DNA from: DATMNI01 sp035570275
GTDB lineage: Bacteria; Acidobacteriota; Terriglobia; Bryobacterales; Bryobacteraceae
Reading direction: 5' to 3'
DNA length: 13,809 bases
Assembly (NCBI GenBank): GCA_035570275.1
Contig: DATMNI010000330.1
Location: 1-13,809 of the forward strand
Both the position numbers and the translations under genes were made by a program. Under the pieces are notes generated by a model. The model was not told the DNA's origin and did not search any database. It worked only from the letters and a program-made list of their open reading frames with translations. Shown in pieces: positions 6,099 to 11,382 of the stretch. Within the stretch, counting starts at the first letter, position 1, and every line of letters begins with the position of its first letter.

Positions 6099-7288
6099 TT
6101 AAGCAACACCCGAATCAATTCCCCGCGCGCGTACTCGGCGCGGTCCGGGTCTACCACCAGAAAGGCGTTGGCCCGGGTGAGCGCGGGCACGTCGCCGGAA
6201 CCGTGCCAGTTCACTGGCGTGACTTCGACGCCGTCCGCACTCAGGCGGGCCGGAAGAAACCGCGTAATCCCGATGCGGTGGCGGAACTCGCTCGTCAGGC
6301 GGGCCAGCGGCATGGGAAGCGCCATGTCTTCTTGCCCCGCCAGCAGTTCCAGGGCGGCGCGCGCGAAAATCTCGAAGGTCACCATGGTGGAGGAAGGGTT
6401 GCCCGGCAGCCCGAAGAAGAACTTGCCGCCGGCTCTTCCGAAGACCAGGGGTTGGCCCGGTTGGATCAGCACGCGGTCGAAGTAGAATTCGGCGCCGAAG
6501 CCCGCCAGGACTTCCTCCACCACGTCGTACTTGCCCGCGGAAACGCCGCCGGAGAGCAGCAGCAGATCGGCGGCGAGCCCTTGTTCGATCATTTCCCGCG
6601 TGTGCTCCACCGTGTCGCGCGCCACGGGAAGGAGGCTCGGCACACCGCCCGCGCGGGCTACCTGGACCGCCAGCGAATACGCGTTGGAGTTGCGAATCTG
6701 GAATTCGGCCGGCGTTTCGTGTACTTCCACAATCTCGTCGCCGGTCGCGATAATCGCCACCACGGGCTGGCGGTAAACCTGGATGCGGGGGCGGCCGAAC
6801 GCCGCCAGCATGGCAATGTGGGTGTAGTCGAGCCGCGTCCCGGTATGCAGCACCACCTCGTGCGCCGCCGCCTCGCAGCCTTTCGGGTTGATGAACTGAT
6901 GCGGCTCGGCCGTGTGGTCCGTGAGCACGCGGCCGTTTCTGCGGTGCGTGTGCTCCACCATCACCACGGCGTCGGCGCCTTCGGGAATGGGCGCGCCGGT
7001 CATGATCTCGACGGCCTGGCCCGGCCCGACGGCGCCTTGGAACTGCTGGCCGGCGCGCACTTCGCCAATCACCTGCAGTTCGCCGGGAAGATCGATGGCA
7101 CGGACGGCGTAGCCATCGCGTACGGAGCGCGCCACCGCGGGGCTGTCGCGATCGGCCGCCACGTTTTCGGCGAGAACCCGGCCGGCCGCGGCTTCCACGC
7201 CGACTTCTTCGCGCGCCGGCGTGGTGCGCGCCTCACGCACTTTCGTCAATACCATCTGACGCGCTTCGGGGAAGGTTAGCGGAGCCAC
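6095..7288 (-). CDS. moeA: molybdopterin molybdenumtransferase MoeA
   Basis: A 397-residue protein of the MoeA family, which inserts molybdate into adenylylated molybdopterin to make active cofactor. Motifs in order: DGYAV (58-62), MTGAPIPEGADAVV (96-109), ATGDEIV (181-187), the MPT-binding SGGVSAGKYD (246-255), PGQPLVFG (277-284) and GLPGNPSS (293-300), then the C-terminal domain IV with GSGD (363-366). I chose GTG 7286-7288 because the family N-terminus aligns with APLTFPEARQMVL and a -10-like CATAAT lies 7 bp before it, suggesting a leaderless message. The frame stays open upstream across the divergent purU gene, but that part is unrelated to MoeA. It is first in the operon moeA-moaC-mog-VWFA protein, with a GTGA overlap to moaC. 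Confidence 0.92.
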   Translation of the reverse strand: MAPLTFPEARQMVLTKVREARTTPAREEVGVEAAAGRVLAENVAADRDSPAVARSVRDGYAVRAIDLPGELQVIGEVRAGQQFQGAVGPGQAVEIMTGAPIPEGADAVVMVEHTHRRNGRVLTDHTAEPHQFINPKGCEAAAHEVVLHTGTRLDYTHIAMLAAFGRPRIQVYRQPVVAIIATGDEIVEVHETPAEFQIRNSNAYSLAVQVARAGGVPSLLPVARDTVEHTREMIEQGLAADLLLLSGGVSAGKYDVVEEVLAGFGAEFYFDRVLIQPGQPLVFGRAGGKFFFGLPGNPSSTMVTFEIFARAALELLAGQEDMALPMPLARLTSEFRHRIGITRFLPARLSADGVEVTPVNWHGSGDVPALTRANAFLVVDPDRAEYARGELIRVLLK

Positions 7289-7295
7289 GCTTTCT

Positions 7296-7301
7296 ATTAT
7301 G
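7296..7301 (-). promoter_or_regulatory. -10-like CATAAT placed for a leaderless moeA transcript
   Basis: On the minus strand CATAAT ends 7 nt before the GTG start of moeA, so transcription from it would begin at or next to the start codon. No good Shine-Dalgarno precedes that start (only GAAAG directly adjacent). A -35 match is poor. Single-site evidence, but the same geometry recurs before the gene at 8905. Confidence 0.35.
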
Positions 7302-7336
7302 ACGTGGGCGGCAGGGGTGTCGTTGCAGCCGGCGCG

Positions 7337-7358
7337 CGCGGCTCCGAACAGAGCCGCG
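7337..7358. other. 8-bp perfect hairpin in the moeA-purU intergenic region
   Basis: CGCGGCTC (7337-7344) and GAGCCGCG (7351-7358) are perfectly complementary around a 6-nt loop, lying between divergent moeA and purU. A second degenerate copy of CAGAGCCGC-ACGG follows about 21 bp later (near 7370-7383), giving an imperfect direct repeat. It may be a protein-binding or attenuating structure, or just repeat expansion. The remaining intergenic DNA to 7451 holds only the purU ribosome site GAGGG (7441-7445). Confidence 0.45.
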
Positions 7359-7451
7359 ACGGAGCCGATCAGAGCCGCTACGGTCACGGAGCGGTTGCCT
7401 CGAAATACGAGACCGTATTTGCGAAAGAGTGTACTAAGCTGAGGGTGCGCC

Positions 7452-8300
7452 ATGGACCATTCCGCTGTTTTGCTGATCGATTGCCCGGATCGCAAAGGCC
7501 TGATCGCCGAGGTAGCGGGTCTCCTGTACCGGCACGGCGCCAACATCACGCATGCCGACCAACACCAGGACCACGATGCTGGCCTGTTCTTCATGCGCGT
7601 CGAATGGCTGCTGGATGGATTCGATGTGGCAGCGTTCCGTGAGGCATTCCACAGCCTTGCCGCAGAGCTCCGGATGCGGTGGCGTCTCCAACTGATGACG
7701 GACCGTCCGCGCGTGGCGATTCTGGTGTCGCAGTACCTCCACTGCCTCGTGGACATTCTCCAGCGGCAACAGATGGGCGAACTCCGCTGCACCATTCCCC
7801 TGGTCATCGGCAACCACCCGGACGGCGAATCGCAGGTGCGATTTCACGGGGCGGAATTCCGGTGCGTGCCGGTGAAGCCCGAGTCGAAGAAGAGCGCCGA
7901 AGCGGAGCAGCTTCGGTTGTTGCGGGACTTCGGCATCGAACTGGTGGTGCTGGCTCGATACATGCAGATCCTTTCACCGGAATTTGTCGGGCAGTATCCG
8001 ATGCAGATCATCAACGTTCACCACTCCTTCTTGCCGGCCTTTATGGGCGCGCGGCCGTACCATGCGGCTTTTCAACGCGGCGTGAAACTGATCGGCGCCA
8101 CCAGCCACTACGTTACCAGCGCGCTCGACGATGGCCCGATCATCGAACAGGATGTGGCGCGCATTTCCCACCGCGATCAAGTCGAGGATCTGATCAAGAA
8201 GGGCCGGGATCTGGAGCGGGTCGTGTTGTCGCGTGCGGTCGGGTGGCATCTGGAGCACCGAATCTTGTGCTATGGGAACAAGACGGTGGTCTTCGATTAG
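7452..8300 (+). CDS. purU: formyltetrahydrofolate deformylase PurU
   Basis: A 282-residue protein with the two PurU parts: an N-terminal ACT domain (about 4-80, with LLIDCPDRKGLIAEVAGLLY and the strand HDAGLFFMRVEW) and a formyl-transferase-like hydrolase domain (about 85-282). The catalytic triad positions are visible: Asn188 and His190 in INVHHSFLPAF, and Asp226 in LDDGPIIEQ, with GARPYH and GATSHYVT between. It hydrolyses 10-formyl-tetrahydrofolate to formate and tetrahydrofolate, balancing one-carbon pools and supplying formate for purine synthesis by PurT. ATG 7452 has GAGGG six bases upstream. It is divergent from moeA over 163 bp. A hairpin follows the stop within ten bases. Length equals that of typical family members. 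Confidence 0.95.
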   Translation: MDHSAVLLIDCPDRKGLIAEVAGLLYRHGANITHADQHQDHDAGLFFMRVEWLLDGFDVAAFREAFHSLAAELRMRWRLQLMTDRPRVAILVSQYLHCLVDILQRQQMGELRCTIPLVIGNHPDGESQVRFHGAEFRCVPVKPESKKSAEAEQLRLLRDFGIELVVLARYMQILSPEFVGQYPMQIINVHHSFLPAFMGARPYHAAFQRGVKLIGATSHYVTSALDDGPIIEQDVARISHRDQVEDLIKKGRDLERVVLSRAVGWHLEHRILCYGNKTVVFD

Positions 8301-8308
8301 TGTTAGTG

Positions 8309-8337
8309 GCCGCGACCCTCAGACTCAGGGTCGCGGC
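8309..8337 (+). repeat. 11-bp perfect hairpin after purU, REP-like element or terminator
   Basis: GCCGCGACCCT (8309-8319) and AGGGTCGCGGC (8327-8337) form a perfect 11-bp stem around a 7-nt loop, starting 8 bases after the purU stop. It can end purU transcription, but the following bases (TAAAAGAAACG) are A-rich rather than T-rich, so it is not a classic intrinsic terminator in this direction; read on the minus strand the stem lies after TTTCTTTTA. The near-palindromic form and its position exactly at the 5' edge of a degraded antitoxin gene suggest a dispersed repetitive element. Confidence 0.55.
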
Positions 8338-8340
8338 TAA

Positions 8341-8488
8341 AAGAAACGTAGCCTGCATGTTGGCTCGTCGCTGGATGACCTCCTCAAAGAGGATGGCATT
8401 TTCGAAGAGACCCGGGCCGTCGCCATCACCTGCAGGCCCTTGCCATACGGCGCGGCTTCCCTGCGCGGCAACTGGCACGTTCGGAATG
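8341..8488 (+). pseudogene. remnant of an XRE-type antitoxin gene
   Basis: Directly after a stop codon at 8338-8340 the frame reads KKRSLHVGSSLDDLLKEDGI followed by FEETRAVAIT. This resembles the N-terminus of HigA/XRE-like antitoxins of the 'GSS(L/F)DDFL-x-EEGI-x-EE' type, recalled from family knowledge. The usual ATG is missing and the hairpin element abuts the position where it should be. After about 30 codons similarity stops: the helix-turn-helix region is absent, and the frame continues as unrelated sequence to TGA at about 8488-8490. So only the first third of the gene remains. No start codon or ribosome site is usable, hence a pseudogene. Confidence 0.6.
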
Positions 8489-8519
8489 CGCTTTGACCTC
8501 GTCGAAGCCGCCCAACGCC

Positions 8520-8591
8520 GCTGACTTCCGCCAGCAGGTCGATCACTCCGAGGTCCGTCGAAAGCGTGAAGAGCAGAGATCGAAGCGCTGA
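8520..8591 (+). pseudogene. possible antitoxin C-terminal tail upstream of PIN remnant
   Basis: An open stretch reads ADFRQQVDHSEVRRKREEQR plus three residues and stops at TGA 8589-8591, overlapping the PIN-gene ATG (8591-8593) by one base. This junction and the basic, helical tail with HSEV are what a ribbon-helix-helix antitoxin end looks like next to a PIN toxin. No start codon or N-terminal half is recognisable, so this is at most a fragment. Confidence 0.3.
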
Positions 8592-8841
8592 TGCTGCCCC
8601 TGCGGCTGGTGCTCGACACCAATGTGGTTGTTTCCGCCGCGCTGAAGCCGGACGGTTTGCAGCGCACCGTTCTCCTGATGGCCCTCACTAAACCTGCACG
8701 GTTCATTGAGTGCGCCGACGTGGGCGCGCCGATTATCTCGTGACCGGCAACCAGCGGCACTTTCCGAAGTTTTGGAAGAAGACGAAGATTATCACGTCTC
8801 GCGAGTTGATCGATCTGGTAGCACCGCACCTTGGGCCGTAA
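8591..8841 (+). pseudogene. PIN-domain toxin gene with internal deletion and frameshift
   Basis: The 5' part encodes LRLVLDTNVVVSAALKPDGL then RTVLLMALTKPAR, a clear PIN-domain N-terminus with the first acidic residue in LDTN. It then joins directly to FIECAD, a motif that in intact proteins of this group comes late in the chain as 'NIFLECAD'. The intervening central part, roughly 50-60 residues, is missing. After GCCGAC one base is lost; the next frame continues as RADYLVTGNQRHFPKFWKK and ends ITSRELIDLVAPHLGP at TAA 8839-8841. The N-terminus of the second frame completes the usual 'ADYLVTGN-x-x-HFP' PIN ending. Intact PIN toxins of this type cleave RNA; this copy cannot, given the deletion plus frameshift. 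About 50 further bases to 8890 hold nothing I recognise. Confidence 0.8.
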
Positions 8842-8890
8842 ACGCCAAAGCATCCGCCCCAGATGTTACTTTGGATTCCCTGCTACGGGC

Positions 8891-8896
8891 TACACT
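8891..8896 (+). promoter_or_regulatory. -10-like TACACT placed for a leaderless transcript of the gene at 8905
   Basis: TACACT lies 8 bp before ATG 8905, so transcription would begin at about the start codon. No Shine-Dalgarno sequence lies between (GACAAGTA). A possible -35 (TACTTT or TTGGAT in 8866-8876) has non-ideal spacing. The layout matches that seen before moeA. Confidence 0.4.
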
Positions 8897-8904
8897 GACA
8901 AGTA

Positions 8905-10026
8905 ATGAAGATCGAGACCCGTGCCGTTCACGCCGGGCGCCACATTGACCCGGCAACCGGGGCGGTGACCGCGCCGATTCACTTGTCCACCACGTTTGAG
9001 CGCAGCCCGGCCGGGGAGTATCCGCTGGGCTTCAGCTACTCCCGCGAGAACAATCCGAATCGCAGCGCGCTCGAAACCTGCCTGGCGTCGCTCGAAGGCG
9101 GTAAGGAAGCGCTCTGTTACGCCTCCGGGCTGGCCGTGGCTACGGCATTGATCCAGGGCCTGGAACCCGGCGATCACATCATCGCGCCCGATGACGTCTA
9201 TTGGGGGCTGCGCAAAGTCATCGGCGAGGTCTTCGGCAAGTGGGGCCTGGAGACCAGCTACGTCGATATGACCAGCATCGACGATTTCCACGCGGCCCTG
9301 CGGCCCACCACGCGGCTGGTCTGGTTGGAAACGCCCTCCAATCCGCTGATGAAAATCACCGACCTCACCGCCATTGCGGCGCTCTCCAGGCAGGCCGGGC
9401 CGAACATCCTCACGGTTTGCGACGGCACGTTCGCCACGCCCATCCTGCAGCGTCCGCTCGAATCGGGCATCGACATGGTGGTCCATTCCACCACCAAGTA
9501 CATCGGCGGGCACAGCGATGTGGTGGGCGGCGCGCTCATCACCAAACACGACAACTACCTGTTTGAGCGCGCCCGCAAATCGCAGCGATACGGCGGCGCC
9601 GTGCCCTCGCCCTTCGATTGCTGGCTAACCATGCGGGGGGTGGATACGCTGCCGTATCGCTTGCGCGCGCATTCGGAAAATGCCATGCGCGTGGCCCAAT
9701 TCCTGGCGGCTCACAAGGCGGTGGAAGCCGTCCATTATCCGGGATTGCCCAGCCATCCCGGCCACAAGACGGCGGCGCGGCAGATGTCGGCATTCGGCGG
9801 CATGTTGTCGTTCCAGGTGCATGGAAACCGTGAAACCGCGCTCGCCGTAGCCGCCCGGTGCCGGCTGGTCATACGGGCCACCAGTCTGGGCGGGACGCAC
9901 AGCCTGATCGAACACAGGGCTTCGGTGGAAGGGCCGCAGACCCGCACCCCGCAGAACCTGCTGCGGCTTTCAGTGGGCCTGGAGCACGCCGACGATGTGA
10001 TTGCGGATCTGGACCAGGCGCTGTGA
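8905..10026 (+). CDS. cystathionine gamma-synthase/lyase family PLP enzyme
   Basis: A 373-residue enzyme of the Cys/Met-metabolism PLP-dependent family. Motifs in order: TRAVHAG (5-11), STTF (28-31), YSRENNPNRSALE (45-57), YASGLAVATA (around 72-81), WLETPSNPLMKITD, the aspartate of CDGTFATP, and the PLP-binding lysine Lys198 in VHSTTKYIGGHSD; the C-terminal part has SLGGTHSLIEHRAS and the closing LLRLSVGLEHADDVIADL. Such enzymes make cystathionine from an activated homoserine plus cysteine (MetB) or break cystathionine (MetC/CTH). The length and SLGGT-x-SL-x-EHRAS ending fit both MetB and gamma-lyase, so I give no symbol. It stands alone on its strand with a likely leaderless start; no sulfur genes flank it. 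Confidence 0.9.
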   Translation: MKIETRAVHAGRHIDPATGAVTAPIHLSTTFERSPAGEYPLGFSYSRENNPNRSALETCLASLEGGKEALCYASGLAVATALIQGLEPGDHIIAPDDVYWGLRKVIGEVFGKWGLETSYVDMTSIDDFHAALRPTTRLVWLETPSNPLMKITDLTAIAALSRQAGPNILTVCDGTFATPILQRPLESGIDMVVHSTTKYIGGHSDVVGGALITKHDNYLFERARKSQRYGGAVPSPFDCWLTMRGVDTLPYRLRAHSENAMRVAQFLAAHKAVEAVHYPGLPSHPGHKTAARQMSAFGGMLSFQVHGNRETALAVAARCRLVIRATSLGGTHSLIEHRASVEGPQTRTPQNLLRLSVGLEHADDVIADLDQAL

Positions 10027-10086
10027 ACTCGCGTCTTCGGCGGCATCACTCAGGTTTACGATTGTGGTGCATAGGGGGCGAGCGAG

Positions 10087-10653
10087 ATGACATCCAAGAT
10101 AACGAACGCGCGCGGTGTTCAAAGGATCACGATACGCAGGCCGCAGCCCGGCAAGTCGGTTCTAATGGGCTGTCTTGTACTGGCGGCAGTTTCGTTACTG
10201 GTTGCCTGCCAGGTTGCCTGCCAGACTCGTGGTACGCAAGCAGACGCTGACAGTATCCAAAGCCTGATCGCGCAGTACGCGAAGGCCGTTGACACGGCCG
10301 ACGTGATGCTGGTTAAACAGATATGGTCGAATTCGCCCGAGGTCTCATTCATTCACCCGCTGGGGCATGAGCACGGTTTGGATCAAGTGGCACAGAATGT
10401 CTTTGCTCATCTCATGGGAGACACGTTCTCCCAACGAAAGCTCAGTATCAAAGATGTTTCGATCCACCCGTACGGAGACACCGCTTGGGCTGAATTCTAT
10501 TGGGATTTTGCGGCGACGTTTAGAAAAGACGGCTCTCACCTGGCTACCAAGGGCCGCGAAACGCAGATCTATCGTAAGGAGCAAGGCGGGTGGCGTTTGG
10601 TGCACGTGCACTACTCCGGCATGCCTGTCACAGGCGCAGGTCAGGGGTTCTAA
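10087..10653 (+). CDS. NTF2-fold (SnoaL/DUF4440-like) lipoprotein
   Basis: A 188-residue protein. The N-terminus has basic residues (ITIRRPQPGK), a hydrophobic stretch (about 26-40) and a lipobox LVAC with Cys41, so it is probably a lipoprotein; a second Cys follows at 45. The mature part (about 55-180) has an NTF2/ketosteroid-isomerase-like pattern: helix SIQSLIAQYAKAVDTADVML, then PEVSFIHPLGHEHGLDQVA, strands DVSIHPYGDTAWAEFYWDF and the final GGWRLVHVHYSGMPV, typical of DUF4440/SnoaL-like 'W-x-LVHxHyS' endings. Function cannot be assigned; members bind or turn over small molecules. ATG 10087 is preceded by GGGGG (10074-10078). The 60-bp gap to the upstream gene shows no terminator. Confidence 0.78.
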   Translation: MTSKITNARGVQRITIRRPQPGKSVLMGCLVLAAVSLLVACQVACQTRGTQADADSIQSLIAQYAKAVDTADVMLVKQIWSNSPEVSFIHPLGHEHGLDQVAQNVFAHLMGDTFSQRKLSIKDVSIHPYGDTAWAEFYWDFAATFRKDGSHLATKGRETQIYRKEQGGWRLVHVHYSGMPVTGAGQGF

Positions 10654-10676
10654 GCAGCCCGCAACCTCCCGAATCA

Positions 10677-10693
10677 GCCGGCTCTTGCCCGGC
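10677..10693 (+). terminator. short GC stem-loop after the NTF2-fold gene
   Basis: GCCGG (10677-10681) pairs with CCGGC (10689-10693) around 7 nt, starting 24 bases after the stop at 10653. The stem is only 5 bp and the T-tract is broken (ACTGTTCGCTTTC), so it is a weak candidate. The rest of 10654-10799 shows no gene I can support. Confidence 0.25.
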
Positions 10694-10799
10694 ACTGTTC
10701 GCTTTCAGCACGAGTTGTCCGCTACCGGACGCCGCGCCGTCGCCGCACGCTGATCCTGCATCGCTTAGAAGTGGCAATTCACCTGCCTCGCCCCGGTCC

Positions 10800-11075
10800 A
10801 TTGATCTCAAGTACGCCCTGCGCTCGCTGCGGAAAGACCCCGGATTCACCCTACTGGCCGTGCTCGTCATGGCCCTCGGTATCGCCGCCAACACCGCCGT
10901 ATTCACTGTCGTGAACGCCGTGCTGCTGCGCCCATTGGCCTACCGCGACGCCGGCCGCATCGTTACCGTCGCCTCCCTGTGGAAGAAGAGCGGCAATCAG
11001 GGGAACGTCTCCGCGCCCGATTTTCACGATTGGCATGACCAGAGCGCCTCCTTCGCCGCCCTGGCTGCTGACTGA
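10800..11075 (+). pseudogene. truncated ADOP/MacB-like permease, N-terminal fragment
   Basis: The frame encodes IDLKYALRSLRKDPGFTLLA, the typical ADOP N-terminus, then a membrane segment ending NTAVFTVVNAVLLRPLAYRD and the start of the periplasmic domain, VSAPDFHDWHDQSASFAALA, before TGA 11073-11075. Only about 90 of some 800 residues are present. The expected ATG just before DLKYA is absent, so the fragment is probably not translated properly. Compared with the complete permease at 315-2696, the same region (FRNPTYALSVIAVLAFGIGSS) is similar in pattern but clearly diverged, so it is not a recent copy of it. The break falls next to the GxxExxY remnant, suggesting that an insertion or deletion here truncated the gene. 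Confidence 0.82.
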
Positions 11076-11084
11076 CGCATCGCG

Positions 11085-11215
11085 AGCAGCCTGCCGGTGT
11101 TCCAGTTCGTATGCCAGGACCAATTCATAGCCCGACTCCAGCAGGCCCGGCCAGAGTTGCTATTGACTCGATAGGCTGCATCCACAATCTGTTTCGCCAG
11201 TGGATTCCCGGTCAC
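11085..11215 (-). pseudogene. frameshifted GxxExxY-family gene remnant
   Basis: Starting at GTG 11213-11215 on the minus strand the translation reads MTGNPLAKQIVDAAYRVNSN. A single-base shift then gives GLLESGYELVLAYELEHRQA, containing the signature G-x-x-E-x-x-Y (GLLESGY) that names this family. Intact members are about 120-130 residues; here about 40 recognisable residues remain and the C-terminal two thirds are gone, with the remnant ending where the ADOP fragment begins. The family function is unknown; members resemble PD-(D/E)XK nuclease folds and are often found beside short repeats, as here. Frameshift plus truncation make it non-functional. Confidence 0.75.
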
Positions 11216-11230
11216 TTTGTCGATTACCCC

Positions 11231-11272
11231 TCTTCCTTTGCGGCTTCTTGGCGGCTTCGCGGCTTGGCGTGA
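11231..11272. repeat. short GCGGCTT repeats beside the GxxExxY remnant
   Basis: GCGGCTT occurs three times within 26 bp (11240-11246, 11251-11257, 11259-11265), ended by GGCGTGAAA. On the minus strand it reads as AAGCCGC-type units separated by a few bases, upstream of the GxxExxY start. Comparable 'ACGCCAAGACGC'-like runs are, from memory, common next to GxxExxY genes, so it probably belongs to that mobile or repetitive unit. Confidence 0.55.
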
Positions 11273-11279
11273 AATCCTG

Positions 11280-11355
11280 TCTTTTTCTTGTAAGCTTGAC
11301 TCATTATGTCCAACTTATTGTTTAACTTCCAATTAGACTTAGTAAGTGCTTAGCA
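11280..11355. other. AT-rich intergenic stretch
   Basis: This stretch is markedly richer in A and T than the GC-rich surroundings (for example GACTCATTATGTCCAACTTA). It separates the GxxExxY remnant from the 3' end of the glycosyltransferase-like gene. I see no gene in it; it may be foreign DNA or a former insertion scar. No inverted terminal repeats or target duplications were recognised. Confidence 0.5.
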
Positions 11356-11382
11356 GAAACGACGGTGACGCCGCGCTCTTCC

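Noticed and set aside
6203..7279. A 358-codon open frame on the plus strand opposite moeA
   Set aside because: It is exactly antisense to a well-matched moeA, is rich in His/Arg/Gly as expected for the complement of GC-rich codons, and resembles no family.
7289..7813. Extension of the moeA frame upstream through the purU coding region
   Set aside because: The added sequence is antisense to purU, is unlike any MoeA N-terminus, and a start at GTG 7288 gives the normal family length.
8194..8853. A 219-codon minus-strand frame across the purU end and the PIN remnant
   Set aside because: It runs antisense over recognisable purU and PIN codons and over the hairpin element, with no family resemblance.
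8890..9549. A 219-codon minus-strand frame opposite the cystathionine synthase-like gene
   Set aside because: Shadow of a clear PLP-enzyme gene; its composition reflects complementary codons.
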